NCBI RefSeq assembly: GCF_030362815.1
Contig: NZ_JAUCGR010000002.1
Coordinates: 1,107,811 to 1,171,810 of the forward strand
Source: Cellulomonas edaphi
GTDB taxonomy: Bacteria; Actinomycetota; Actinomycetes; Actinomycetales; Cellulomonadaceae
Length of the DNA stretch: 64,000 nucleotides
Direction of reading: 5' to 3'
In this document: in pieces, positions 1 to 7,459 of the stretch
Layout: every line of letters starts with the position of its first letter
How positions within the stretch are numbered: position 1 is the first letter of the stretch
Notes under the pieces: generated by a model
Databases searched by the model: none
What the model saw: the letters and a program-made list of their open reading frames with translations, nothing else
What the model was told of the DNA's origin: nothing
Position numbers and translations under genes: made by a program

Positions 1-764
1 TCCCACAGCCGGCGGTAGAACGCGATACGGCCCTGGTCGGGCTCGACGCCGTAGCCGGCGTAGACGTCCGCGTCGTAGCCGGGCCCGTAGTTCCACTCGG
101 TGCTCCACGCGGCGATGGCGAGGTCGCCCCACAGGTCCCCGACGCCCAGGCGACCGAGGTCGACGTGGCCGGTCCAGCTGCCGTCGTCCGACAGCAGGGT
201 GTTCGGCGCGCACGCGTCGCCGTGGCACACCACGAGGCGACCCACGGGCGGGGCGAGGCCCACCCGGGCCGGGTCGATGCCCGCGCGGGCCGTACGCTCC
301 GCCACGCTCCAGTCGAACGGGCACCCCTCGACCGGCAGGGCGTCGTGCAGGTCGCGCAGAGCGGCGCCGATCAGGCGAGCCGCCTGGGCCGGCCGTGCCG
401 CCCAGTACGGGTCCACCGCGTTGCGGCCCGCGAGCGCGCGCGTCACGAGCCACGAGCCGTCGTCGTCGCGGCCGTGACCCAGCAGCTCGGGCACCGTCGT
501 CCAGCGCGCCGCCCACTCCAGGCGAGCACGCTCCGCCTCGAGGTCGAGCCCCGACCCGGCGGGAGCCCACTTCACGAACCGGTCGCCGGACGAGAACGTC
601 AGTCCGCCCAGCTCGTTGCGCCACACCGCCTCGGTGGTCCCGGGGTCCACGATCGCCGCCACGGCCGCGGGGAGGTCGACCGCCCCGGTCGGCCGGCCCG
701 AGAGCGGGAGCGGGCGCGGGACGGCGAGGGCCTCGCCGACCGGCCTACTCCGAGCGGTCGTCAC
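1..764 (-). CDS. aminoglycoside 3'-phosphotransferase family protein, C-terminus cut by window edge
   Basis: This is a choline/APH-fold kinase of the APH(3') type, which transfers phosphate from ATP to small hydroxylated substrates such as aminoglycosides. The catalytic-loop motif HGDACAPNTLL puts the catalytic Asp at about residue 183. HVDLGRLGVGDLWGDLA follows, with the Mg-binding Asp at about 202. A conserved Trp-Lys (FVKW) lies near residue 55. About 254 codons are visible, so only some ten residues are lost off the left edge. I chose a GTG start at 764 because it gives a sensible N-terminus and overlaps the upstream GNAT stop by 20 bp, which suggests co-transcription. In environmental actinobacteria many such proteins are not proven resistance enzymes, so the substrate is open. 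Confidence 0.85.
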   Translation of the reverse strand, partial: MTTARSRPVGEALAVPRPLPLSGRPTGAVDLPAAVAAIVDPGTTEAVWRNELGGLTFSSGDRFVKWAPAGSGLDLEAERARLEWAARWTTVPELLGHGRDDDGSWLVTRALAGRNAVDPYWAARPAQAARLIGAALRDLHDALPVEGCPFDWSVAERTARAGIDPARVGLAPPVGRLVVCHGDACAPNTLLSDDGSWTGHVDLGRLGVGDLWGDLAIAAWSTEWNYGPGYDADVYAGYGVEPDQGRIAFYRRLW

Positions 765-1236
765 CGAGCGTCTTGCGCAGGAACGCGTACGTCAGGTCGC
801 CGGCGGTCTGGTCGTGCTGGTGCTCGTAGCCGTGCTTGGCGTACAGCGCGAGGTTCTGCACCGAGTCGCGTCCGGTGAACACCCAGACCTCCTCGATGCC
901 GTCGGGCAGGTAGGGCAGGATCGCGAGCAGCATCTGGGTACCGAACCCCTGGCCCTGCAGGTCCGGCGCGACGGCGAACCGGCCGAGCGTGGCCTTGCCG
1001 CCCTCGACCAGGACGCGGATGGAACCCACCATGCGGTGGCCGTGCCAGCCGCCGAGCGTGATGACGCCGTCCGCCTGGAGGTCGTCGACGAGCTCGTCGA
1101 GCGTCTGGGTCAGCGGCGGGATGTGCGGGTCGCCGTACTGCTGGGCCTCGGTCACGAAGGCGGCGCGGCGCAGCGTCAGCAGCTCGCCGGCCTCCTCGAG
1201 AACGACCGGGCGGATGTCGAGATCGGCCTGCGTCAT
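745..1236 (-). CDS. GNAT family N-acetyltransferase
   Basis: This 163-residue protein is a complete GNAT fold, the family that moves an acetyl group from acetyl-CoA to an amine. The acetyl-CoA pyrophosphate loop is visible as VAPDLQGQGFGTQML around residues 88-103, with the Q/RxxGxG/A core at 94-99. The C-terminus contains an aromatic N-ALYAKHGYE motif typical of the last helix and strand. The ATG at 1236 follows the divergent purU promoter region. The gene overlaps the downstream phosphotransferase by 20 bp. Two small-molecule modifying enzymes in one unit could act on related amine substrates, but that is inference and nothing in the sequence names the substrate. Confidence 0.9.
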   Translation of the reverse strand: MTQADLDIRPVVLEEAGELLTLRRAAFVTEAQQYGDPHIPPLTQTLDELVDDLQADGVITLGGWHGHRMVGSIRVLVEGGKATLGRFAVAPDLQGQGFGTQMLLAILPYLPDGIEEVWVFTGRDSVQNLALYAKHGYEHQHDQTAGDLTYAFLRKTLGDDRSE

Positions 1237-1245
1237 GACCCCATC

Positions 1246-1276
1246 GTGACAGCCGGTCGCGCGAGCGCACTACTCT
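1246..1276 (+). promoter_or_regulatory. predicted promoter of purU, leaderless
   Basis: A -35-like GTGACA at 1246-1251 and a TACTCT -10 at 1271-1276 are 19 bp apart. The GTG start at 1285 begins 8 nt after the -10, so transcription probably starts at or next to the start codon. No Shine-Dalgarno sequence is visible. The spacing is long, so the -35 call is weak. Confidence 0.4.
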
Positions 1277-1284
1277 CGGTGCTC

Positions 1285-2160
1285 GTGTCCCCTGCTGCGT
1301 CCCAACCTGCGGATGGTGCGACCCCCTGGGTCCTGACCCTGTCGTGCCCCGACCGCCCCGGAATCGTCCACGCCGTCGCCGGGCTGCTCGCCGAGCACGG
1401 CGGCAACATCACGGAGTCGCAGCAGTTCGGGGACCCGCTCTCCGGCCTGTTCTTCATGCGGGTGCAGGTCACCTCCCCCGCGCAGCGGTCCGAGCTCGAG
1501 TCGGCGCTCGCCGCCCTGTCCGACGAGTTCGACCTCACGTGGTCCCTCGACGTGGCGGGCCGGCCGGTCCGCACGCTCGTCATGGGCTCGACGGCGGCGC
1601 ACTGCCTCAACGACCTCGCCTTCCGGCAGCGCTCGGAGAACCTCCCCGTCGAGCTGGTGGCGGTGGTGTCGAACCACACCACGCTCGAGCCGCTCGCGGA
1701 GTTCTACGGGATCCCGTTCCACCACGTCCCGGTCACGGCGGCGACCAAGGCGGACGCGGAGGCCCGGCTGCTCGAGCTCGTCGAGGAGCTCGACGTGGAG
1801 CTCGTGGTGCTCGCGCGCTACATGCAGATCCTGTCCGACGACCTGTGCCGCGCGCTGTCCGGCCGGGTGATCAACATCCACCACTCGTTCCTACCGTCGT
1901 TCAAGGGCGCACGGCCGTACGCGCAGGCCCACGACCGCGGGGTGAAGCTCATCGGCGCGACCGCCCACTACGTGACCGGGGACCTCGACGAGGGCCCGAT
2001 CATCGAGCAGGACGTCGAGCGCGTCGACCACTCGCGCGCGGTCGAGGACCTGGTCGCGCTGGGCCAGGACGTCGAGCGCCGCGCGCTGGCACGCGCGGTG
2101 CGCTGGCACGCGGAGCACCGCGTGCTGCTGGACGGTCACCGCACCATCGTCTTCCGCTGA
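1285..2160 (+). CDS. purU: formyltetrahydrofolate deformylase
   Basis: PurU hydrolyses 10-formyl-tetrahydrofolate to formate and THF, balancing one-carbon pools and feeding formate-dependent purine steps. The N-terminus (about 15-95) is an ACT domain (WVLTLSCPDRPGIVHAVAG). The rest is a formyltransferase fold with SNHTTLEPLAEFYGIPFHHV and the catalytic set N197, H199 (INIHHSFLPSFKGA) and D235 (GDLDEGPII), which keep the N-x-H and +36 Asp spacing of the GART family. At 291 residues it matches the usual length of about 280-290. The reading frame is open far upstream, but that part is antisense to the GNAT gene. The GTG at 1285 (or 1279) is where homology begins. Confidence 0.95.
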   Translation: MSPAASQPADGATPWVLTLSCPDRPGIVHAVAGLLAEHGGNITESQQFGDPLSGLFFMRVQVTSPAQRSELESALAALSDEFDLTWSLDVAGRPVRTLVMGSTAAHCLNDLAFRQRSENLPVELVAVVSNHTTLEPLAEFYGIPFHHVPVTAATKADAEARLLELVEELDVELVVLARYMQILSDDLCRALSGRVINIHHSFLPSFKGARPYAQAHDRGVKLIGATAHYVTGDLDEGPIIEQDVERVDHSRAVEDLVALGQDVERRALARAVRWHAEHRVLLDGHRTIVFR

Positions 2161-2167
2161 CAACCTC

Positions 2168-2197
2168 TTGACGGGTCGGCGCACCCGCGCGTACGTT
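2168..2197 (+). promoter_or_regulatory. predicted promoter of the ArsR-SRPBCC operon
   Basis: TTGACG at 2168-2173 and TACGTT at 2192-2197 are separated by 18 bp, a good sigma70-type (SigA) match just after the purU stop. The predicted start is near 2204, just upstream of the perfect palindrome at 2213-2224. Confidence 0.5.
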
Positions 2198-2212
2198 TGT
2201 ATTCAACGGATT

Positions 2213-2224
2213 AGTTGATCAACT
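2213..2224. promoter_or_regulatory. perfect palindrome, likely ArsR-family operator
   Basis: AGTTGATCAACT is its own reverse complement. It lies about 10-20 bp downstream of the predicted transcription start and just before the regulator gene. ArsR/SmtB-fold repressors usually bind such sites and autoregulate. Binding here is inferred from position only. Confidence 0.55.
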
Positions 2225-2238
2225 GATTGGTAGATGAC

Positions 2239-2619
2239 GTGCTTCCCGACCCGACGTCCGACGACAGGCTCGACCGCGCGTTCGTCGCGCTGGGCGACCC
2301 GGTCCGGCGCCGGATCGTGGCCCGGCTGAGCCGGGGCCCGGCCACCGTCGGCGACCTCGCGGCGCCCTTCGCGATCTCGCTGCAGGCGGTCTCCAAGCAC
2401 ATCCAGGTGCTCGAGCAGGCGGGGCTGGTCACGCGCACGCGCGACGCCCAGCGCCGGCCCGTGCACCTCAACCCGGGCGCGCTCGAGGAGCTCACCGCGT
2501 GGATCGACCGCTACCGGCTGGTCCACGAGCAGAGCTACCGGACCCTCGACGCCCTGCTCACCGACCCACCGACCGCTCCCCCGGGGGCGGCGGAACCGAG
2601 CCAGGAGGACAGATCATGA
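2239..2619 (+). CDS. ArsR family winged-helix transcriptional regulator
   Basis: This small DNA-binding regulator (126 residues from this start) belongs to the non-metal ArsR branch seen next to SRPBCC/AHSA1 proteins. FVALGDPVRRRIVARLSRGPATV opens the winged helix, and ISLQAVSKHIQVLEQAGLV is the helix-turn-helix with recognition helix. No metal-binding Cys cluster is present, so it is unlikely to be a metal sensor. The start is uncertain: GTG 2239 is chosen, and TTG 2227 in the same frame would add four residues. Its stop overlaps the downstream ATG (ATGA), so the pair is translationally coupled. Confidence 0.9.
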   Translation: MLPDPTSDDRLDRAFVALGDPVRRRIVARLSRGPATVGDLAAPFAISLQAVSKHIQVLEQAGLVTRTRDAQRRPVHLNPGALEELTAWIDRYRLVHEQSYRTLDALLTDPPTAPPGAAEPSQEDRS

Positions 2620-3086
2620 GCAACGACCTGCACGTCAACGCGCCCGAGGGCGTGCCGTTCATCGACATCACCCGCGAGTTCGACGCCCCGGTGGCCAAGG
2701 TGTTCGAGGCCCACGCGAAGCCGGAGCTCGTCGCGCAGTGGATGGGTCCACGGGACCTGACCATGGACATCAAGGAGTGGGACTTCGTCTCCGGCGGCCG
2801 CTGGAGCTACGTCAGCACGGGCCGCGACGGCGAGGCGTTCGGCTTCCGCGGGATGTTCCACACCGTGCGCCCCGACGAGTTCGCGATCCAGACGTTCGAG
2901 TTCGAGGGGTACCCCGACGTCGTCGCGATCGAGAGCATCACGTTCGAGGACCTCGGGGCCGACCGGACCCGGATCCGCATCCACTCCGTCTACCCCACGC
3001 TCGAGGCGCGTGACGGCATGGTGGCCAGCGGCATGGAGGGCGGCGTCAAGGTGGGGTACGAGCGCCTCGACGAGCTCGTCGCGTGA
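2616..3086 (+). CDS. SRPBCC (AHSA1/START-like) domain protein
   Basis: This 156-residue single-domain protein has the helix-grip AHSA1 fold, which holds hydrophobic ligands or binds partner proteins. Diagnostic segments are ITREFDAPVAKVFEAHAKPE at the start, a WMGPRDLTM segment, and the C-terminal helix that includes MEGGVKVGYERLDEL. An AGGAGG ribosome-binding site lies 7 nt before the ATG, which overlaps the regulator's stop. In many actinobacteria an ArsR gene and an SRPBCC gene form a two-gene unit like this one, but the ligand is not known and cannot be read from the sequence. Confidence 0.88.
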   Translation: MSNDLHVNAPEGVPFIDITREFDAPVAKVFEAHAKPELVAQWMGPRDLTMDIKEWDFVSGGRWSYVSTGRDGEAFGFRGMFHTVRPDEFAIQTFEFEGYPDVVAIESITFEDLGADRTRIRIHSVYPTLEARDGMVASGMEGGVKVGYERLDELVA

Positions 3087-3093
3087 GCGGTCC

Positions 3094-3131
3094 GGCCCCC
3101 GCCGCCCGGCATCGGTCGGGCGACGGGGGCC
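3094..3131. terminator. bidirectional hairpin terminator between convergent genes
   Basis: A 15-bp GC-rich stem (3094-3108 with 3117-3131, one mismatch) and an 8-nt loop sit between the SRPBCC gene stop and the permease stop. The genes converge, so it can serve both. There is no U-tract, which is common in actinobacteria. Confidence 0.7.
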
Positions 3132-3134
3132 GCG

Positions 3135-4313
3135 CTACGCCTCCCGGGCGCGCCGCTGGAGCGCGTCGACGACGACCGCGACCGCGAGCACCAGGCCCGT
3201 GACCACGTACCGCACAGACTGGTCCTGGTTGAGGAGCGTGAGGCCGGTCGAGATCGACTGGATCACCAGGATCCCCAGCAGGGCCGACCAGGCCGACCCG
3301 CGGCCGCCGTACATGCTGGTGCCGCCGATGACGGCCGCCGCGACCGCGGTCAGCGTGACGTCGACCGCGCCGGACGCCTGGTTGGCGGCGGCGAGGCGAC
3401 CGGCGGCCAGGACGCCGCCCAGCGCCGCGAGCGTGGAGCACGCCGCGAAGACGGCGAGGAGCACCGGTCGCACCGGGACGCCGGCCCGGCGCGCGGCCTC
3501 GGCGTCGCCGCCCACGGCCCGCACGAACCGGCCCCAGCGCGTGCGGCGCAGGGCGAGGTCGGTGAGCGCGACGAGAGCCACGAATAGTGCGAACACCGCG
3601 CCCACGCCGCGGTCGGTGCCCAGGTAGGCGACCGCGCCCGCGAGCACGGCCGCGAGCGCGGCGACGCGCCCGAGCACCGAGGCCAGCGACGGCGCGGCGA
3701 GCTCCGCACCGAGCCGACGGGCGCGGTCACGCAGCCGGGCCAGGGCGAACACCAGCACGACGGCCGTGACGATGAGCCAGGACGCGAGCGGCGGGATGAA
3801 GGCCGTCTGGCAGAACCGCACCAGCCACGACTCGAAGGGGAGGTTGACGGAGCCCGCGTCGCCGAGCACGCGCAGCTGCAGCCCGCCCACCACGAGCAGC
3901 CCGGCGAGCGTGAACACGAAGGTCGGCACGCCGAGCCGGGTGTGCACCACGCCGTAGAGGAGCCCCACGAGCAGCCCCGCGGCAACCGCCGCGAGCAGCG
4001 TGAGCGCGAGCGGCCACCCCCACGTCACGGATCCGACCGCGACGATCGCCGCGGCGAGCCCGGACACCGCGCCCACGGAGAGGTCGATCTGCCCGAGGTG
4101 GAGCGTGAGCACCACGCCGAGCGCGACCACGCCCGCGGCGGCCGACTGCTGGGTGAGGTTGACCAGGTTGTCGCTCGAGAGGAACGCGCCGTTCAGGGCC
4201 TGGAAGACGATCCAGATGACCACGAGCAGTGCCGTGATGGGCAGTGCGCTCGTCTCGCCGCTGCGCAGCCGCCGCGCGAGGTCGCTGCGCACGGGCGCCG
4301 CCTGCCCGCTCAC
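3135..4313 (-). CDS. sugar ABC transporter permease (RbsC/XylH type)
   Basis: This is the membrane-spanning subunit of a carbohydrate importer (392 residues, about ten hydrophobic segments). The family signature includes ALGVVLTLHLGQIDLSVGAV in the first third and the cytoplasmic coupling loop AVGGDAEAARRAGVPV near residue 285. The final helices contain the GGTSMYGGRGS motif typical of ribose/xylose-type permeases. The GTG start at 4313 overlaps the ATPase stop (GTGA). It is the last gene of the ROK-SBP-ATPase-permease operon. Substrate specificity cannot be read directly. A pentose is a guess from the ROK regulator and the nearby GH3 enzyme. Confidence 0.92.
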   Translation of the reverse strand: MSGQAAPVRSDLARRLRSGETSALPITALLVVIWIVFQALNGAFLSSDNLVNLTQQSAAAGVVALGVVLTLHLGQIDLSVGAVSGLAAAIVAVGSVTWGWPLALTLLAAVAAGLLVGLLYGVVHTRLGVPTFVFTLAGLLVVGGLQLRVLGDAGSVNLPFESWLVRFCQTAFIPPLASWLIVTAVVLVFALARLRDRARRLGAELAAPSLASVLGRVAALAAVLAGAVAYLGTDRGVGAVFALFVALVALTDLALRRTRWGRFVRAVGGDAEAARRAGVPVRPVLLAVFAACSTLAALGGVLAAGRLAAANQASGAVDVTLTAVAAAVIGGTSMYGGRGSAWSALLGILVIQSISTGLTLLNQDQSVRYVVTGLVLAVAVVVDALQRRAREA

Positions 4314-5071
4314 CGGGCCACCCCCGTCACCGCGGCGAGCAGGTCCTCGTACGTGACGTGGTCGGCGCGGAACTCGCCGTTGGTACGACCGAGGCGCAGC
4401 ACGACGATGCGATCCGCCACGGCCTGCAGGTCCGAGAGCGAGTGGCTGGTGATGAGCACGGCGTGGCCGCGAGCACGCAGCCTCTCGACCAGGGTGAGGA
4501 ACTCGGCGACCTGCGTGAGCCCCAGCGAGGCCGTCGGCTCGTCGAGCAGGATCACCCGCGGCTCGCCGAGCAGCGAGCGGGCGATGGCCACGGCGCGGCG
4601 CTGCGCGCTCGACAGGCCCGCCACCGGGATCCGCACCGACGGGACCCGCGCGGCGAGCTGTCCGAGCAGGTTCCACGCCTGCTTCTCCATCGCGACCTCG
4701 TCGAGGAGCGAGCCGCGGACCACCTCCTGCCCGAGGAAGAGGTTCTCCACCACGTCGAGGTTGGCGCACAGCGCCAGGTCCTGGAACACCGCCGCGATGC
4801 CCAGCGACCGCGCGGAGGCCGGGTCGGCGAGCGCGACAGGAGAGCCGTCCACGAGCACCTGCCCCTCGTCCGGCTGCTGCGCCCCGGACAGGACGCCGAC
4901 CAGGGTGGACTTGCCCGCGCCGGTGTCGCCGACGACGGCGACCACCTCGTGCGCGTAGACGTCCAGGTCGATGTCGAGCAGGGCGCGGGCGGCGCCGAAG
5001 CTGCGCGACACCCCTCGCAGCGAGAGCACCGGCGTGGGGGCCGACGTGCCGGCCTGCTCGGTGGCGGTCAT
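4310..5071 (-). CDS. sugar ABC transporter ATP-binding protein, single NBD
   Basis: This 253-residue ATPase powers the adjacent permease. Walker A is GDTGAGKS (48-55), the Q-loop Gln is at 97, and Walker B with the catalytic Glu is VILLDEP (173-179). A switch His sits in LITSHSL near 210. The signature is LSSAQ (153-157) rather than LSGGQ, a variation seen in sugar importers of this class. RbsA/XylG proteins usually carry two fused NBDs. This one has a single domain, like FrcA, so it must act as a homodimer. ATG start; overlaps both neighbours by 4 bp. Confidence 0.92.
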   Translation of the reverse strand: MTATEQAGTSAPTPVLSLRGVSRSFGAARALLDIDLDVYAHEVVAVVGDTGAGKSTLVGVLSGAQQPDEGQVLVDGSPVALADPASARSLGIAAVFQDLALCANLDVVENLFLGQEVVRGSLLDEVAMEKQAWNLLGQLAARVPSVRIPVAGLSSAQRRAVAIARSLLGEPRVILLDEPTASLGLTQVAEFLTLVERLRARGHAVLITSHSLSDLQAVADRIVVLRLGRTNGEFRADHVTYEDLLAAVTGVAR

Positions 5072-6165
5072 CGGGAGGCCCCGTCCAGCAGCCCGGCCCT
5101 GGCGCAGGCCTCGGCGTACGGCGTCACGCAGATCTCCTTGGTGGTGTACACGCCGCCGTCGATGATGACGCGGCGGACGTTGGTGAGGTCGACGGCGACC
5201 GGCGTGAGGAACAGGGCCGGGATGCCGTCCAGCTGCGACGTGGCGGTGGGCTGCTCGCCGCGGACCACGCGGACCGCGAGCTGCGCGGCCGTCCGGCTCT
5301 GCTCGGCGATCGCGCGGTACACCGTCATGAGCTGGGTGCCCGACACGATCCGCTGGATCGCCGCGAGCTCGGCGTCCTGGCCCGTGACCGGCGGCACCGG
5401 GTCGAAGCCCGCCGCGATCATGGCGGAGATCGCCCCGCCGGCCTCGGCGTCGTTCGCGGCGTAGACGCCGTCCACCCGGTGGCCGAACTGCGTGAGCTGG
5501 TCGCTCACCCAGGCCTGCGTCTTGTCGGGGCTCCAGTCGGGCGTGTCGTAGGAGGCCAGCACGTCGACCGGCGTGCCGACGAGCGCCGCCTCGAAGCCGG
5601 CCTTGAACCGCGCGGCGTTCGGGTCGGTCGTCGAGCCGTGCACCGCGAGGATCCCGGCGCGCGCGGAACGGGTGCTGGTGCGGCGGTCCGCGAGCGCGGC
5701 GGCGAGCGCCTCTCCTTGCAGGCGGCCGACGCGTACCCCGTCGACGCCGACGAAGTAGTCGATGGGTGCGCCGGCGATGAACCGGTCGTAGGCGATCACC
5801 GGGACGCCGCGGGCGGCGGCCCGCTGCACGATCGTCACCGCGCCCGTCGCGTCCACGGCGTCGAGCACCAGCACCCCGGCCCCGCGCGTCAGCATGGACT
5901 CGGCCTGCTGCTGCTGGCGGGCGGCGTCCTGATCGGCGTTGGCGTACAGCACCTGGCAGTCGGGGCAGGTCTCCGCGACCGTCTGCTCGAACGACGGACG
6001 GTCCGTGCTCTCGTACCGTGCCGCCTTGGACTCGGGCAGCAGCAGGCCGATGGTCGTCGACGACGGCTCCTGCGGGCTCGGTGCCTGGACGCAGCCGCCG
6101 AGGAGGAGCATCAGGGCCAGCCCCAGGGACACGACGGCGGTCGCACGGGTACGGATCCCTCTCAC
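5068..6165 (-). CDS. sugar ABC transporter substrate-binding lipoprotein
   Basis: This is a periplasmic-binding-protein-like (type 1 fold) receptor, anchored as a lipoprotein. The signal peptide ends in LLLGGC with the lipidated Cys at residue 25. The mature part has TIGLLLPESKAARYE at its start, then tandem Rossmann-like lobes with GVYAANDAEAGGAISAM and PPVTGQDAELAAIQRIVSGT, hallmarks of XylF/ChvE-type xylose- or multiple-sugar-binding proteins. At 365 residues it is the usual length. The GTG start overlaps the ROK stop by 4 bp. Together with the ATPase and permease it makes a complete importer. Confidence 0.92.
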   Translation of the reverse strand: MRGIRTRATAVVSLGLALMLLLGGCVQAPSPQEPSSTTIGLLLPESKAARYESTDRPSFEQTVAETCPDCQVLYANADQDAARQQQQAESMLTRGAGVLVLDAVDATGAVTIVQRAAARGVPVIAYDRFIAGAPIDYFVGVDGVRVGRLQGEALAAALADRRTSTRSARAGILAVHGSTTDPNAARFKAGFEAALVGTPVDVLASYDTPDWSPDKTQAWVSDQLTQFGHRVDGVYAANDAEAGGAISAMIAAGFDPVPPVTGQDAELAAIQRIVSGTQLMTVYRAIAEQSRTAAQLAVRVVRGEQPTATSQLDGIPALFLTPVAVDLTNVRRVIIDGGVYTTKEICVTPYAEACARAGLLDGASR

Positions 6166-7358
6166 GGCGCCAGCACCCCCGCCGTGATCGAGACGCGGTC
6201 GAGTGCGACGACGAGCGCCCCGCGCACCTCGGCTGACGCGCCCAGCGCGCCCTGCACCACCTCGACGGGTCCGCTCGTGCTGGGGATCGCACGCTCCATG
6301 ACCGTCGCGCGCAGCGACCCGAGGAGCATCTCGCCCGCCTCGGCGAGCTGACCACCCACCACGACGATCTCCGGGTCGATGAGGTTGCACACGCTGGCCG
6401 CGGCCACCCCGAGGTGGCGGCCCGCGTCGCTCAGCACGCGCCGACAGCCCGGGTCGCCCTGCTCCGCACGCGTGATCACGTCGCGCAGCGTGAGGTGCCC
6501 GTGGGTGGGGCGCAGGGTCTCGAGGATCGCGGCGGCGCCCACGAACGTCTCCAGGCAGCCGCGGTTGCCGCACCGGCAGACCGTGCCGTTGTCGTCGATG
6601 GTGACGTGGCCGACCTCCCCCGCCGCGCCCACCCGGCCGTGGTACAGCTCGCCGTTGAGCACGAGGCCGCCGCCGACGCCGTGCGACGCGCGGAGGTAGA
6701 CGACGTTGCGACGCCCGCGCGCGGCACCGAGGCGCTCCTCGGCCAGGGCGCCGAGGTTGGCGTCGTTGTCGACGTGCACCGGCACGCCGAGCCGCGCACC
6801 GAGGATCTCAGGCACGGCCGCGCCGTCCCAGCCGCGCAGCAGCCCGCGCGTGGACACCTGCCCCGTGCGGACGTCGACCGGCGCGGGGACGCCCACGCCG
6901 ACCGCGAGGACCTCGGACATCGTGGCGCCGACGGAGGCGACCATCTCGGCCGTGAGCATGGCGCCGCGCTCCAGCCCGGAGTCGGCGCGATGGTCGGGCG
7001 GGAGGGGCAGGCGCTGCTCGGCGACGATCCGGTGGGCGACGTCCGAGAGCGCGACGCGCAGGCTGCGGGTGCCGAAGTGCAGGCCCGCGACGAGCCCGAG
7101 ATTCCGCGCGAGCGTGACCTGCTGCGCACGGCGGCCGCTGCGCGTGGTAGGCGCGGTGTGCAGCACGCCCGAGCCCGTGAGCTCGTTGACGATGTTCGAG
7201 ACCGTCGCCGGGGACAGCCCAGTGACGCCGGCCAGCTCGACCTGTGTCAGGGAGCCTCGTTGCTGGACGGCGTTGACGATCCGTGCCCTGTTCGCTTCAC
7301 GCAGTGAAGTCTGAGAGCCCGGAGTGACCCGGTCTTCGCCCACGCGCGCAGGATACAT
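6162..7358 (-). CDS. ROK family transcriptional regulator (XylR/NagC type)
   Basis: This 398-residue repressor joins an N-terminal winged helix (about 22-75: ANRARIVNAVQQRGSLTQVE, then LSPATVSNIVNELTGSG) to a ROK sugar-kinase-like domain. The ROK zinc motif CRCGNRGCLETF is intact, as is the glycine-rich HVTIDDNGTVC stretch before it. Such proteins repress sugar uptake operons until a sugar binds. It is the first gene of the operon and is coupled to the binding protein by a GTGA overlap, so it probably regulates its own operon and perhaps the GH3 gene. ATG start at 7358; an internal start near residue 11 is possible. Confidence 0.93.
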   Translation of the reverse strand: MYPARVGEDRVTPGSQTSLREANRARIVNAVQQRGSLTQVELAGVTGLSPATVSNIVNELTGSGVLHTAPTTRSGRRAQQVTLARNLGLVAGLHFGTRSLRVALSDVAHRIVAEQRLPLPPDHRADSGLERGAMLTAEMVASVGATMSEVLAVGVGVPAPVDVRTGQVSTRGLLRGWDGAAVPEILGARLGVPVHVDNDANLGALAEERLGAARGRRNVVYLRASHGVGGGLVLNGELYHGRVGAAGEVGHVTIDDNGTVCRCGNRGCLETFVGAAAILETLRPTHGHLTLRDVITRAEQGDPGCRRVLSDAGRHLGVAAASVCNLIDPEIVVVGGQLAEAGEMLLGSLRATVMERAIPSTSGPVEVVQGALGASAEVRGALVVALDRVSITAGVLAP

Positions 7359-7421
7359 GGCGGCGACGGCCGTCCCGCGCTCCGCGGAGGCCTGACCAGT
7401 GGCTTCGCTGCGCGGAAGGGA

Positions 7422-7448
7422 GGGCGCCGGACCGGCGGTCCGGCGCCC
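7422..7448 (-). terminator. hairpin terminator of the GH3 gene
   Basis: A perfect 12-bp GC stem (7422-7433 with 7437-7448) and a 3-nt loop lie just past the GH3 stop codon and before the ROK promoter region. It separates the two same-strand units. Confidence 0.75.
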
Positions 7449-7459
7449 CCGCCCCCACG

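Noticed and set aside
7295..7309. CTTCAC-N3-GTGAAG inverted repeat as an operator of the ROK operon
   Set aside because: It lies within ROK codons for the conserved Ser-Leu-Arg-Glu segment, so chance from coding sequence is the simpler reading.
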